Origin: Chitinophagales bacterium
GTDB lineage: Bacteria > Bacteroidota > Bacteroidia > Chitinophagales > Chitinophagaceae
NCBI GenBank assembly: GCA_020636495.1
Contig: JACJXQ010000008.1
Span: forward strand, 558,001-622,000
DNA length: 64,000 nucleotides
Reading direction: 5' to 3'
Both the position numbers and the translations under genes were made by a program. Below are positions 26,004-33,967 of the stretch, one piece after another (position 1 is the stretch's first letter; each line of letters starts with the position of its first letter). A model generated the notes under the pieces. It did not search any database. It worked only from the letters and a program-made list of their open reading frames with translations, and was not told where the DNA came from.

Positions 26004-26028
26004 TCCCGCCCCACAGGCGGGATTTTTT
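26004..26028 (+). terminator. Rho-independent terminator after the short leader ORF
   Basis: TCCCGCC (26004-26010), loop CCACA, GGCGGGA (26016-26022), then six T. A canonical intrinsic terminator that lies about 100 bases after the predicted transcription start. Confidence 0.8.
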
Positions 26029-26033
26029 ATTAT

Positions 26034-26192
26034 TTGTTAAGTACGGCGCGCTTACCGTTTTACTTAACAATACTTAACAGTTTTCTGTGCAACAAGCTGT
26101 TTATCAGCTACATAGCTTATGTAGATATTAACTGTCAATTAAAAGAAAAACTGTTATTACTTAACAATTTGCCCCGTGTGCTTAACAATTTT
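26034..26192. repeat. CTTAACAA repeats, including a 10-bp inverted pair
   Basis: TTGTTAAG at 26034 and CTTAACAA at 26063, 26073 (seven of eight), 26160 and 26181. The first two belong to a perfect inverted repeat, TTGTTAAGTA / TACTTAACAA (26034-26043 and 26061-26070), with a 17-base G+C-rich spacer. They lie between the terminator at 26004 and katG and could be regulator sites. No known regulator matches. Confidence 0.45.
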
Positions 26193-26246
26193 CATTGCTC
26201 ATGTCCTCGTATGATGTTGCAACAAATGATAACCCGCAGGCATGTA

Positions 26247-26290
26247 ATTATAGATTTTAGTTATAGACTTGGTCGATATTTATCTATAAT
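26247..26290. promoter_or_regulatory. OxyR-like inverted repeat upstream of katG
   Basis: A perfect nine-base inverted repeat ATTATAGAT / ATCTATAAT (26247-26255 and 26282-26290). The ATAG and CTAT cores span 38 bp, close to the 37 bp of the OxyR consensus (ATAGnTnnnAnCTAT twice, seven bases apart). The left half fits well (ATAGATTTTAGTTAT); the inner part of the right half does not. Its position 48 bases before katG suits peroxide control. The repeat is seen; OxyR binding is inferred. Confidence 0.45.
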
Positions 26291-26337
26291 TTAGACAGAA
26301 CACATTGTATTGATCATCTTTAAAAATAAGTAACAAC

Positions 26338-28527
26338 ATGGACTCAAAAAATCAGGAAAGTAAATGCCCCTTTCATAATGGCGCATTGAGGCAAAGTGCA
26401 GGAGGCGGCACGCAAAACCGCGATTGGTGGCCCAACCAGCTCAACCTGGGTATCCTTCGTCAGAACTCTTCTTTATCAGACCCTATGGATAAAGACTTTA
26501 ATTATGCAGAAGAGTTCAAAAAACTGGACCTCGCCGCTGTTAAAAAAGATATCTATGACCTGATGACCAACTCGCAGGACTGGTGGCCTGCCGACTATGG
26601 TCACTACGGCCCGCTGTTCATACGTATGGCATGGCACAGCGCTGGCACCTACCGCATAGGCGATGGTCGTGGTGGTGCAGGTTCGGGTACGCAGCGTTTT
26701 GCCCCGCTCAACAGCTGGCCCGATAATGCGAATCTTGATAAGGCGCGCCTGCTGTTATGGCCTATCAAACAGAAATACGGTAACAAACTTTCCTGGGCCG
26801 ACCTGATGATATTGGCAGGCAACTGCGCCCTTGAGTCTATGGGCTTTAAAACTTTTGGTTTCGGTGGTGGCCGCGAAGATGTGTGGGAGCCTGAGCAGGA
26901 TATATACTGGGGCTCTGAAGGTGAGTGGCTGGGCGACAAACGTTACACCGGCGACCGTGAGCTGGAAAATCCGCTGGCTGCCGTGCAGATGGGTTTGATA
27001 TATGTAAACCCCGAAGGTCCGAATGGAAATCCTGACCCGCTGGCTGCGGCTATCGACATCCGCGAGACCTTTAAGCGTATGGCGATGAATGATGAGGAAA
27101 CCGTTGCACTGATAGCAGGCGGACACACCTTTGGTAAAACACACGGTGCGGCTGATGCGGGTAAGTATGTAGGTGCAGAGCCTGCAGCCGCTGGCATAGA
27201 AGAGCAGGGCCTGGGCTGGAGAAATACTTTTGGAACAGGTAATGGTGACGCAACCATCACCAGTGGCCTGGAAGGTGCATGGACCACCACGCCTACAAAA
27301 TGGAGCAATAACTTTTTCGAGAACTTGTTTGGCTACGAGTGGGAACTGACCAAGAGCCCCGCAGGTGCACATCAGTGGACGGCAAAAGACGGAGCGGGTG
27401 CGGGACTGTTCCCCGATGCACACGACCCGAACAAAAAGCACGCTCCTTTCATGCTGACGACTGACCTGTCTTTGAGGTTCGACCCGATATACGAACCTAT
27501 TTCAAGGCATTTTTACGAGAACCCTGATGAGTTTGCAGATGCTTTTGCCCGTGCATGGTACAAGCTCACGCACCGCGACATGGGACCGATAAGCCGCTAC
27601 CTGGGGCCTGAAGTACCCAAAGAAGTATTGATATGGCAAGACCCGCTGCCTGCCAATAATAATGATAAGCTGACAGACAGTGATATAGCAGACCTGAAAG
27701 GGAAAATACTGGCTTCTGGTCTTTCTGTGTCAGAGTTGGTATCAACTGCTTGGGCTTCTGCCTCTACTTTCCGTGGCTCTGATATGCGTGGTGGTGCCAA
27801 TGGTGCACGTATAAGGCTGGCACCGCAAAACAACTGGGAGGTGAACAATCCTGCACAGTTGAAGAAAGTACTGGCTGCATTAGAAGGCATTCAGAAAGAC
27901 TACAGTAAAAAAGTATCCCTGGCCGACCTGATCGTATTGGCCGGATGTGCCGGTATCGAAAAAGCAGCAAAGGATGCGGGACATAATGTATCAGTTCCGT
28001 TCACGCCGGGTCGTGTAGATGCGTCGCAGGAAGAAACGGATGTAGAGAGCTTTGAATACCTGGAACCTGCTGCAGATGCTTTCCGCAACTACTTCAACCC
28101 GAAACATAACACTACGCAGGAAGAAATGCTGGTAGACCGTGCACAACTGCTGACGCTGACCGTGCCGGAAATGACCGTGCTGCTGGGTGGTATGCGTGTG
28201 CTCAATACAAACTACGATGGATCTAAACATGGTGTGTTCACGAGCAAGCCGGGTACATTGAGCAACGATTTCTTCGTGAACCTGCTGGACCTAGGTACTA
28301 CCTGGAAAGCCACTTCAGACGCGCAGGATGTGTTTGAAGGCCGCGACCGTAAAACAGGTGCTGTAAAATGGACAGCTACCCGTGCAGATTTGATATTCGG
28401 TTCTAACTCAGAACTTCGTGCTTTGGCCGAAGTATATGGCTGCTCTGACGCACAGGAGAAATTCCTGAAAGACTTCGTAGCTGCATGGAATAAAGTAATG
28501 AACCTGGATCGTTTCGATCTGGCTTAA
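26338..28527 (+). CDS. katG: Catalase-peroxidase
   Basis: Bifunctional haem catalase-peroxidase of 729 residues that removes hydrogen peroxide. The distal site Arg96, Trp99 and His100 is in IRMAWHSAGTYR. The catalase-specific covalent adduct Trp99-Tyr222-Met248 can form: Tyr222 is in GLIYVNPEGPNG and Met248 in KRMAMNDEET. The proximal haem ligand is His263 in GGHTFGKTHG. Both the N-terminal active domain and the C-terminal structural domain are complete. Transcription may respond to peroxide through the inverted repeat at 26247. A bidirectional terminator follows. Confidence 0.98.
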   Translation: MDSKNQESKCPFHNGALRQSAGGGTQNRDWWPNQLNLGILRQNSSLSDPMDKDFNYAEEFKKLDLAAVKKDIYDLMTNSQDWWPADYGHYGPLFIRMAWHSAGTYRIGDGRGGAGSGTQRFAPLNSWPDNANLDKARLLLWPIKQKYGNKLSWADLMILAGNCALESMGFKTFGFGGGREDVWEPEQDIYWGSEGEWLGDKRYTGDRELENPLAAVQMGLIYVNPEGPNGNPDPLAAAIDIRETFKRMAMNDEETVALIAGGHTFGKTHGAADAGKYVGAEPAAAGIEEQGLGWRNTFGTGNGDATITSGLEGAWTTTPTKWSNNFFENLFGYEWELTKSPAGAHQWTAKDGAGAGLFPDAHDPNKKHAPFMLTTDLSLRFDPIYEPISRHFYENPDEFADAFARAWYKLTHRDMGPISRYLGPEVPKEVLIWQDPLPANNNDKLTDSDIADLKGKILASGLSVSELVSTAWASASTFRGSDMRGGANGARIRLAPQNNWEVNNPAQLKKVLAALEGIQKDYSKKVSLADLIVLAGCAGIEKAAKDAGHNVSVPFTPGRVDASQEETDVESFEYLEPAADAFRNYFNPKHNTTQEEMLVDRAQLLTLTVPEMTVLLGGMRVLNTNYDGSKHGVFTSKPGTLSNDFFVNLLDLGTTWKATSDAQDVFEGRDRKTGAVKWTATRADLIFGSNSELRALAEVYGCSDAQEKFLKDFVAAWNKVMNLDRFDLA

Positions 28528-28533
28528 CAAATA

Positions 28534-28564
28534 AAAACAGCCACTCAAATAGAGTGGCTGTTTT
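28534..28564. terminator. Bidirectional terminator between convergent genes
   Basis: A 13-base perfect stem, AAAACAGCCACTC / GAGTGGCTGTTTT, with a five-base loop. The A and T ends make it work in both directions, for katG and for the convergent secreted protein gene. Confidence 0.85.
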
Positions 28565-28580
28565 ATCTATGTTTGTTTTG

Positions 28581-30182
28581 CTATTGTTTGCTTATTGTTT
28601 TGGTGATGTAATACACATCGTCAAAAACCATGGTCAGGGTCATTGTTTGCGGAGGGATGTTCTCCTCCATATCTATGGTATAACGGTTCCCCGACAAGTC
28701 GCCGGATTTGAACATGCCCAGTTGTAATATTTTACCGTCAATGGAAGTGAGGTAATAATAAGCATGGCCGAATTTTGTGCCGGATAACTTAAGGTTGATC
28801 TTTCCGTTAACCGGGTTGGGAAATACTTCTAAGCTATGCGGGTTGCTCCCGTTGATGGTAGTAACGTTGGTAGCGGTGTCTTTTATCAGCCTTACTTCGT
28901 ATACTGAATTGTCTGCGCTGGTGGTGCTGGTCTGGTTAGAGCCGAATGGGTTGATAGAAGGGCTTAATATCCCGCCCAGTATATGCCCTATCAGTATGGT
29001 ATCTGTGCTGAACTTGTGCATCTTGATAATATCAGAGGGGTAACTCGCAATATTTTCATTGGGAATGAATTCAGCACTTGCGCCTTGCAGGGCAGGCATT
29101 TCGACTGGCAGTTGGTATTCGGTAAGTGTTCCGTTGGAGGAACGTGTCACCCTGCTGATGGTTTTGACAAATGGTACATTGTCGTCTTTCACTTTGGTGC
29201 CATTCTGGTAGTAATACTGGCTCATGCCGCCAAAGAATAAAGAATGCATCGTGTTGGACGTACTGTCATATAATGCTGCGTTGGCGGAGTGATAGTTGCT
29301 CAGGTATTGGTTGAAGGTAGTGACAGGTGTATGCCCGCTCGCTTTTATGTCAACGGGATATAAAAATGGCAGGTCTGCACTCAACTGGAATACGCCTGAT
29401 GAAATAGTATATCCTTCGGTGCCATCGGGGAATATCTGTGGCAGCAGGTTGTAATCCCTTCTTCTTAAATGTACCGGGTCTGTAAATACTGAATAGTCTG
29501 AAAAGCTTAGTTGCGAGCCACTGTTATCTATTTTGAATTTACGCACCTGGTTGGTGTATGCCTGTGTGTAGGTGGGGTTGCCCATCGGGTTATATCGCCC
29601 GGTAAATTTCTGCCCGCCCACTAAGTAAAACGTGTCTCCTATCCTGCCCAGGTGCCCGCCTGTAACGGCAAAGGCAGTGTCGGATATCTGTTTGAAGTAG
29701 GAAGTGAAAGAGCTGTTGTTAATGATAGCCTGTATTGTGGAGGATACCTGTATGGTAGCCATGTTCGGGAAAGTAATATGATTGGTAGCCGAACCGGAAT
29801 ATGCATAACCGCCAATAATGTACAAGGTATCTTGCAACTGGTAAAAACTCATATTGGTAGACTGCAACTGCTCCGCCAGACCTGTTGGCAGGCTACTGAG
29901 TGGAGAATACCAGACCTGTTTGGCGGCTACATCTACGACGTAAATGTCTGTGTTGTTTTGAGCCTGCGGGAATGAACTGTTCGGTTGTCGGGCGTGGAGT
30001 CCATCTTTTCTACCGCCAATGATCAGCCACTTGCCATTATCCTGCCCGAATGCATAGGATTGAAGTCCGGGCAGGCCGGGTATGGATACTGAAGTAAGCT
30101 CAACTTTATACTTGAAATCCTGCGCATGCAGCGGATTGAATGCCAGTAGCGTACAAAAGAAAAGGAATATACGATTCGTCAT
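28581..30182 (-). CDS. Secreted kelch-like protein with T9SS sorting domain
   Basis: Exported surface or secreted protein of about 533 residues. I start at the internal Met (30182), where MTNRIFLFFCTLLAFNPLHA is a good signal peptide; the longer frame begins with unlikely residues. The mature part has kelch-like motifs with double glycines (WLIIGGRKDG, LYIIGGYAYSG, FYLVGGQKFTG), pointing to a beta-propeller. The C-terminal 75 residues (LEVFPNPVNGKINLKLSG onwards) form a type A T9SS sorting domain. Ligand unknown. It is convergent with katG and shares its terminator. Confidence 0.82.
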   Translation of the reverse strand: MTNRIFLFFCTLLAFNPLHAQDFKYKVELTSVSIPGLPGLQSYAFGQDNGKWLIIGGRKDGLHARQPNSSFPQAQNNTDIYVVDVAAKQVWYSPLSSLPTGLAEQLQSTNMSFYQLQDTLYIIGGYAYSGSATNHITFPNMATIQVSSTIQAIINNSSFTSYFKQISDTAFAVTGGHLGRIGDTFYLVGGQKFTGRYNPMGNPTYTQAYTNQVRKFKIDNSGSQLSFSDYSVFTDPVHLRRRDYNLLPQIFPDGTEGYTISSGVFQLSADLPFLYPVDIKASGHTPVTTFNQYLSNYHSANAALYDSTSNTMHSLFFGGMSQYYYQNGTKVKDDNVPFVKTISRVTRSSNGTLTEYQLPVEMPALQGASAEFIPNENIASYPSDIIKMHKFSTDTILIGHILGGILSPSINPFGSNQTSTTSADNSVYEVRLIKDTATNVTTINGSNPHSLEVFPNPVNGKINLKLSGTKFGHAYYYLTSIDGKILQLGMFKSGDLSGNRYTIDMEENIPPQTMTLTMVFDDVYYITKTISKQ

Positions 30183-30353
30183 CAATAGGAATTTGTGGTG
30201 AAGATAGATACCGGGATATATCAAAAAGGTGACTAATGTTACAATTCGGCGAATTCCGTTTTGTGTCATTTATCCGGAGTACTGGGAAATGGATCGGAAT
30301 GGCCGTGTTTTGGTTATCAAATACATAACTATATATTAGCACGTAGGAACCAA

Positions 30354-31457
30354 ATGCGTAACACTGAAGTGAGGCTGAAGAAGCTTGATATAGTTTTTGT
30401 ATTGATACTATTAGGGTCAGTTATTTATAATGTTCGTCCCGACTACGACGGCTTTGACCTGGTGTGCTATATGGGCATTACTTTAGAATTTACAAACAGC
30501 GACCTGAATGAAGTTCATAAGGAAGTTTATCGGGAACTGAAGAGAGCTGCTCCGGAAAATATCTACAATAAATATACTGATGGTAACCACTGGTATAGTG
30601 AGTACTACAGGGACATAGACAAATATAGAAATGTGTTGAATTATCACAGAGCAAAGCCATTATATAATCTTATGGTTTTTCTCCTGTATAGTTTCGGTGT
30701 TTCGCTCGCATTTGCAACTATCATCCCCGGCGTAATTGGTATGTGTATCTTGATGTTGATCTTGCTTGCCTGGTTAAGCGAATATGTGAAAAGACCGGCA
30801 TTATACCTGTTGATAGGGGTAATATCGCTATTGCCTGTTAATTCTTATCTGTCCTACCAATCTCCAATAGACGGTCTGTCGAATATGCTGGTATTGGCAG
30901 TATTGTATTTAATAGCGCATGGGGGCAAAAGTAGTTGGGTGATTATCATGCTGGCATTAGCGACCTTATGTAGAGTAGATAATTTCATATTGTCCTGTGC
31001 AATATTATACTATCGCTTCTTCTATGGCAAAAACCTTCTTTATGTATTCGTCCTTTTTACAGGTCTGGCAATATTTGCGCTGTTGATGGTGCCGGTCGTA
31101 TTTGGGAATACTCCCGGTTGGCTGTTGCAATTCAATTTCCTGCATTCGTTTTCTGATTATTGTAAGCATTTTGTTGTATTATTTACTCATCAGCTCAGAG
31201 CCCCGTATTTTGTTTTCAATTTGCTTTTGTGGCTGCTGCTGCATAGATATGGAGATAGTCATAGCAAGTTGATGCTGAGGATTATTGGTTTGACGTTTCT
31301 TGGGCATCTGGTGCTGTTTCCTTCGGTAGAAGAAAGATTTTGGGTAGCATACAACTATGCAATATTCTTGATGTTTGTGCGCTTCCTCGCAACCACCGTT
31401 CAAACCAGGTGGCTTATTATTCCCGGTGCAAATAACTCCATCCAGAATTCAGTATGA
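30354..31457 (+). CDS. Multi-pass membrane protein, copy 1 of a tandem pair
   Basis: About 367 residues with eight to ten predicted transmembrane helices. The ATG at 30354 (MRNTEVRLKKLDIVFVLILL) is preferred over the frame's first Met at 30261, which would add a hydrophilic leader in the promoter. After the first helix comes a soluble loop (YMGITLEF, then VHKEVYRELKRAAPENIY), then a bundle of helices with conserved CRVDNF and LFPSVEERFWVAYN. The topology, with a large loop after helix 1, resembles GT-C type glycosyltransferases, but no catalytic motif is certain. Its stop codon overlaps the start of the paralogue by ATGA. It probably belongs to one operon with the MBOAT and SGNH-like genes. 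Function not assigned. Confidence 0.75.
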   Translation: MRNTEVRLKKLDIVFVLILLGSVIYNVRPDYDGFDLVCYMGITLEFTNSDLNEVHKEVYRELKRAAPENIYNKYTDGNHWYSEYYRDIDKYRNVLNYHRAKPLYNLMVFLLYSFGVSLAFATIIPGVIGMCILMLILLAWLSEYVKRPALYLLIGVISLLPVNSYLSYQSPIDGLSNMLVLAVLYLIAHGGKSSWVIIMLALATLCRVDNFILSCAILYYRFFYGKNLLYVFVLFTGLAIFALLMVPVVFGNTPGWLLQFNFLHSFSDYCKHFVVLFTHQLRAPYFVFNLLLWLLLHRYGDSHSKLMLRIIGLTFLGHLVLFPSVEERFWVAYNYAIFLMFVRFLATTVQTRWLIIPGANNSIQNSV

Positions 31458-32523
31458 AAAGGGCTCACTATATATTCGATATAATGATAGTCCTTTTCGG
31501 GCTGTTTTACGTTTTGGGCATAAACAGCTCGACAAAAAAGGCTGGGATATAATACCCTATATGGGCATTGTTGAGAGGTCCTTTGAGCCTGATATAAAAA
31601 AAGTACACTCTACAGTGTATGCTGAACTTAAAGCATTGGTATCGAAAGATGACTTTCATTACCTCACCTACGAAAGCTGTCACAGGTGTTATGCCGCCTA
31701 CACTGATGTAAGGAGTTTTGAAAAGATGCTTAATAATTATCGCACCAGGTCGTTGAGTATATGGGTTTCCAGAGTATTCCGAAAGGCAGGATGTTCTCTT
31801 CCCTTCTCTGCAGAAGCACCTTCATACATCTCGGTTTTTCTCATCGTGTTGATATTGTATAGATGGTTATGTGGTTGTTACGAAAGATATATTGCATTTG
31901 CAGGCGCAGCAGCAATCATGCTTTTACCTGGCTTTAGCATAATACAAAACAGTGCTGATCCTGGTGCTTTGTCAACGATGTTGACTTTACTTAGCCTGTA
32001 TCTGTTGGCAAATAGAAAGCCTGTCTACATAATAGCCATTGCAATGTTGTTGTCTGTTTTTGCACGAGTAGACAATATTGTTTTAGTGGCTTCGTATATT
32101 GCTATTGAATATTTCCCACGTGCTAAATATGTTATCATCCTGGCTGTAGCCGGAGCAGTTGCATCCTCGATTGCGGTCCACTTCAATATGCTGAGATCTT
32201 TCCCTATACCTGGGGGCTTGAGCATATATCTGGAGAATATTACCAACCCTACACAATGGCAACATATTTACGAGGCGTTTATGCGCGAAGGGTACTATTA
32301 TTTCCTTTTTTCGTCACTATTGCTTTTGCTTTTTGCCCCGCAACAATTAAAGCATATTATACGGATTGTAATAATGGCTGCCACACTCCACTTGCTATTG
32401 TTCCCAGTCCTGGAGCCACGTTTTTTTACAGCTTTTAACACTGTTGCAATTGTTTTGCTGGCAATTTTCCTCAATACATTGAAAAGCGAAATGGCTGAGA
32501 ATATGCCTATAGCTTGCAGATAA
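31454..32523 (+). CDS. Multi-pass membrane protein, copy 2, with -1 frameshift at A_AAA_AAG
   Basis: Paralogue of the previous gene (shared YMGI, VHxxVYxELK, RVDN and LFPxxExRFxxAxN). The natural start is the ATG at 31454, overlapping the previous stop as ATGA, and encodes MKRAHYIFDIMIVLFGLFYV, the expected first membrane helix. That frame hits TAA at 31550. The rest of the protein (GWDIIPYMG onwards, to 32523) is in the -1 frame. The two frames join exactly at A_AAA_AAG (31534-31540), a classical -1 slippery heptamer, and the joined 356-residue protein aligns with copy 1 without gaps across the junction. It is either a programmed frameshift, a homopolymer sequencing error (6 A for 7), or a recent mutation. 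Confidence 0.75.
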
Positions 32524-32551
32524 TTAGATTTGCAATTATATATTTATATCT

Positions 32552-33967
32552 GTGTTATTCAATTCATTTGAATTTTTCCTGTTTTTGCCGATAATTTTCG
32601 GACTGTATTGGTCTGTGTTCAGCAGATCGGTACAATCACAAAATTGGCTGTTGAGCATTGCCAGTTATATATTTTGCGGTTGGGTTGATTACAGATTTGT
32701 ATTGATATTGTTTGGGAGTACTATCGTGAACTACAGTTTTGGCAAACTGGTAACGCACGGTTTTAAGAACAGGACCTTGTACTTATGGATAAGCTTACTT
32801 CTAAATGTTGGTGTTTGGGTGATTTTCAGGTACAATAATGTTTTCGGAATTACAATTCACAATGATATTGCTGTCAATAAATTGCTTTCAGACATTGTTT
32901 TGCCTGTAGGATTCTCATTCTATATGTTGATGCATATGTCTTATGTATGGGATGTCTATCGGGGCAAAGAAAAAGCATCGAGTCTTGTTGACTATGCATT
33001 ATATGCAGGCTTTTTCCCGTTACAATTGGCTGGACCTGTGGAAAGGGCTGGGCATATGCTTCCGCAAATACGTAGGAAACGGTTTTTTGCATATGCACAG
33101 GCTGTAGCAGGGGGCAGGCTCATTATATGGGGTATGTTCAAAAAAGTGGTGATAGCAGACAGTATTGCAGGGATTATAGATGTGATATTCAATGCTCCCG
33201 GAAGCTATGGTGCATTTTCATTAATAGTTGCAGCTATTGGTTTCTCTTTTTGGTTGTATGGTAGTTTCAGTGGGTATGCCGATATTGCACTAGGCATTGC
33301 AAAGCTTTTTGGTTTTGACATAAGCGTAAATTTCTACTACCCTTTTTTTGCAAAAGATCCGATAACTTTTTGGCAAAGGTGGTTCCGCACGTTCTCATAC
33401 TGGCTAAAGGATTATGTTTATCTACCGTTAGGAGGCTCAAAAAGAGGGGTGACGTGCACCTCTATAAATATAGCACTCGTGTTCATGGCTGGTGGATTGT
33501 GGTATGGTGCCAACTTAAGCATAATGACCGGTGCGCTTATTGAAGCATTCGGAGTAGTAGTGTTTATGTTATTGCAGCTGAGATGGGGTAATGTGTTTTC
33601 CACAGGTGTCATGAGATATTTGTCGGGGCTAATTACATTTAGTTGGATTACATTCGGTTGGATATTTTTGAGGTATTCTGATCTGTCAGCGTCACTAAAG
33701 TACATCAAAAGGATTATTACCAACTCTATTGATTTCCCAGCACAATATTTGTCGTTGCCTTATGGTGCTACAATCCTCAATTATATTATTCCGTTGATAT
33801 TGGCAGAATGGTGGATGAGCAGATCCGGGCAGGTAGTCAGGATGCCTCGTAACAAATTGATAAGGTATATCATGTATTATATATTAGTGGTTGCGTGTTA
33901 TTTTCTGTTTGATCAGAATGATAACTATTTCGTTTACACAGTCTTCAAAATACCCGGCAGCCTGTGA
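32552..33967 (+). CDS. MBOAT-family O-acyltransferase-like membrane protein lacking both hallmark His
   Basis: Membrane-bound O-acyltransferase fold, 471 residues, starting at a GTG (MLFNSFEFFLFLPIIFGLYW). The family landmarks LQLAGPVERAGHMLPQI, FWQRWFRTFSYWLKDYVYLP and LPLGGSKRG are there. Active MBOAT proteins have RWHIS and GLWHG; here these read RWFRT (Phe278) and GLWYG (Tyr318). The second His is considered catalytic, so acyl transfer as known is doubtful. It may be a pseudoenzyme, an acyl exporter-like scaffold, or use other chemistry. The SGNH-like gene follows with a four-base overlap, the usual partner arrangement for surface-glycan acetylation. Confidence 0.85.
   Translation: MLFNSFEFFLFLPIIFGLYWSVFSRSVQSQNWLLSIASYIFCGWVDYRFVLILFGSTIVNYSFGKLVTHGFKNRTLYLWISLLLNVGVWVIFRYNNVFGITIHNDIAVNKLLSDIVLPVGFSFYMLMHMSYVWDVYRGKEKASSLVDYALYAGFFPLQLAGPVERAGHMLPQIRRKRFFAYAQAVAGGRLIIWGMFKKVVIADSIAGIIDVIFNAPGSYGAFSLIVAAIGFSFWLYGSFSGYADIALGIAKLFGFDISVNFYYPFFAKDPITFWQRWFRTFSYWLKDYVYLPLGGSKRGVTCTSINIALVFMAGGLWYGANLSIMTGALIEAFGVVVFMLLQLRWGNVFSTGVMRYLSGLITFSWITFGWIFLRYSDLSASLKYIKRIITNSIDFPAQYLSLPYGATILNYIIPLILAEWWMSRSGQVVRMPRNKLIRYIMYYILVVACYFLFDQNDNYFVYTVFKIPGSL

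Noticed and set aside
25929..26294. 121-codon plus-strand frame upstream of katG
   Set aside because: It runs through the canonical terminator and several regulatory repeats, and its product has no protein-like pattern. The shorter 25933-25998 frame in another register fits the promoter and terminator better.
26755..27441. 228-codon minus-strand frame inside katG
   Set aside because: Opposite-strand shadow of a well-conserved gene in G+C-richer DNA; no signal or domain.
31375..31531. N-terminal extension of the second membrane protein in its own main frame
   Set aside because: It overlaps the C-terminus of the upstream gene, is not hydrophobic, and does not align with the paralogue; the frameshifted start at 31454 does.
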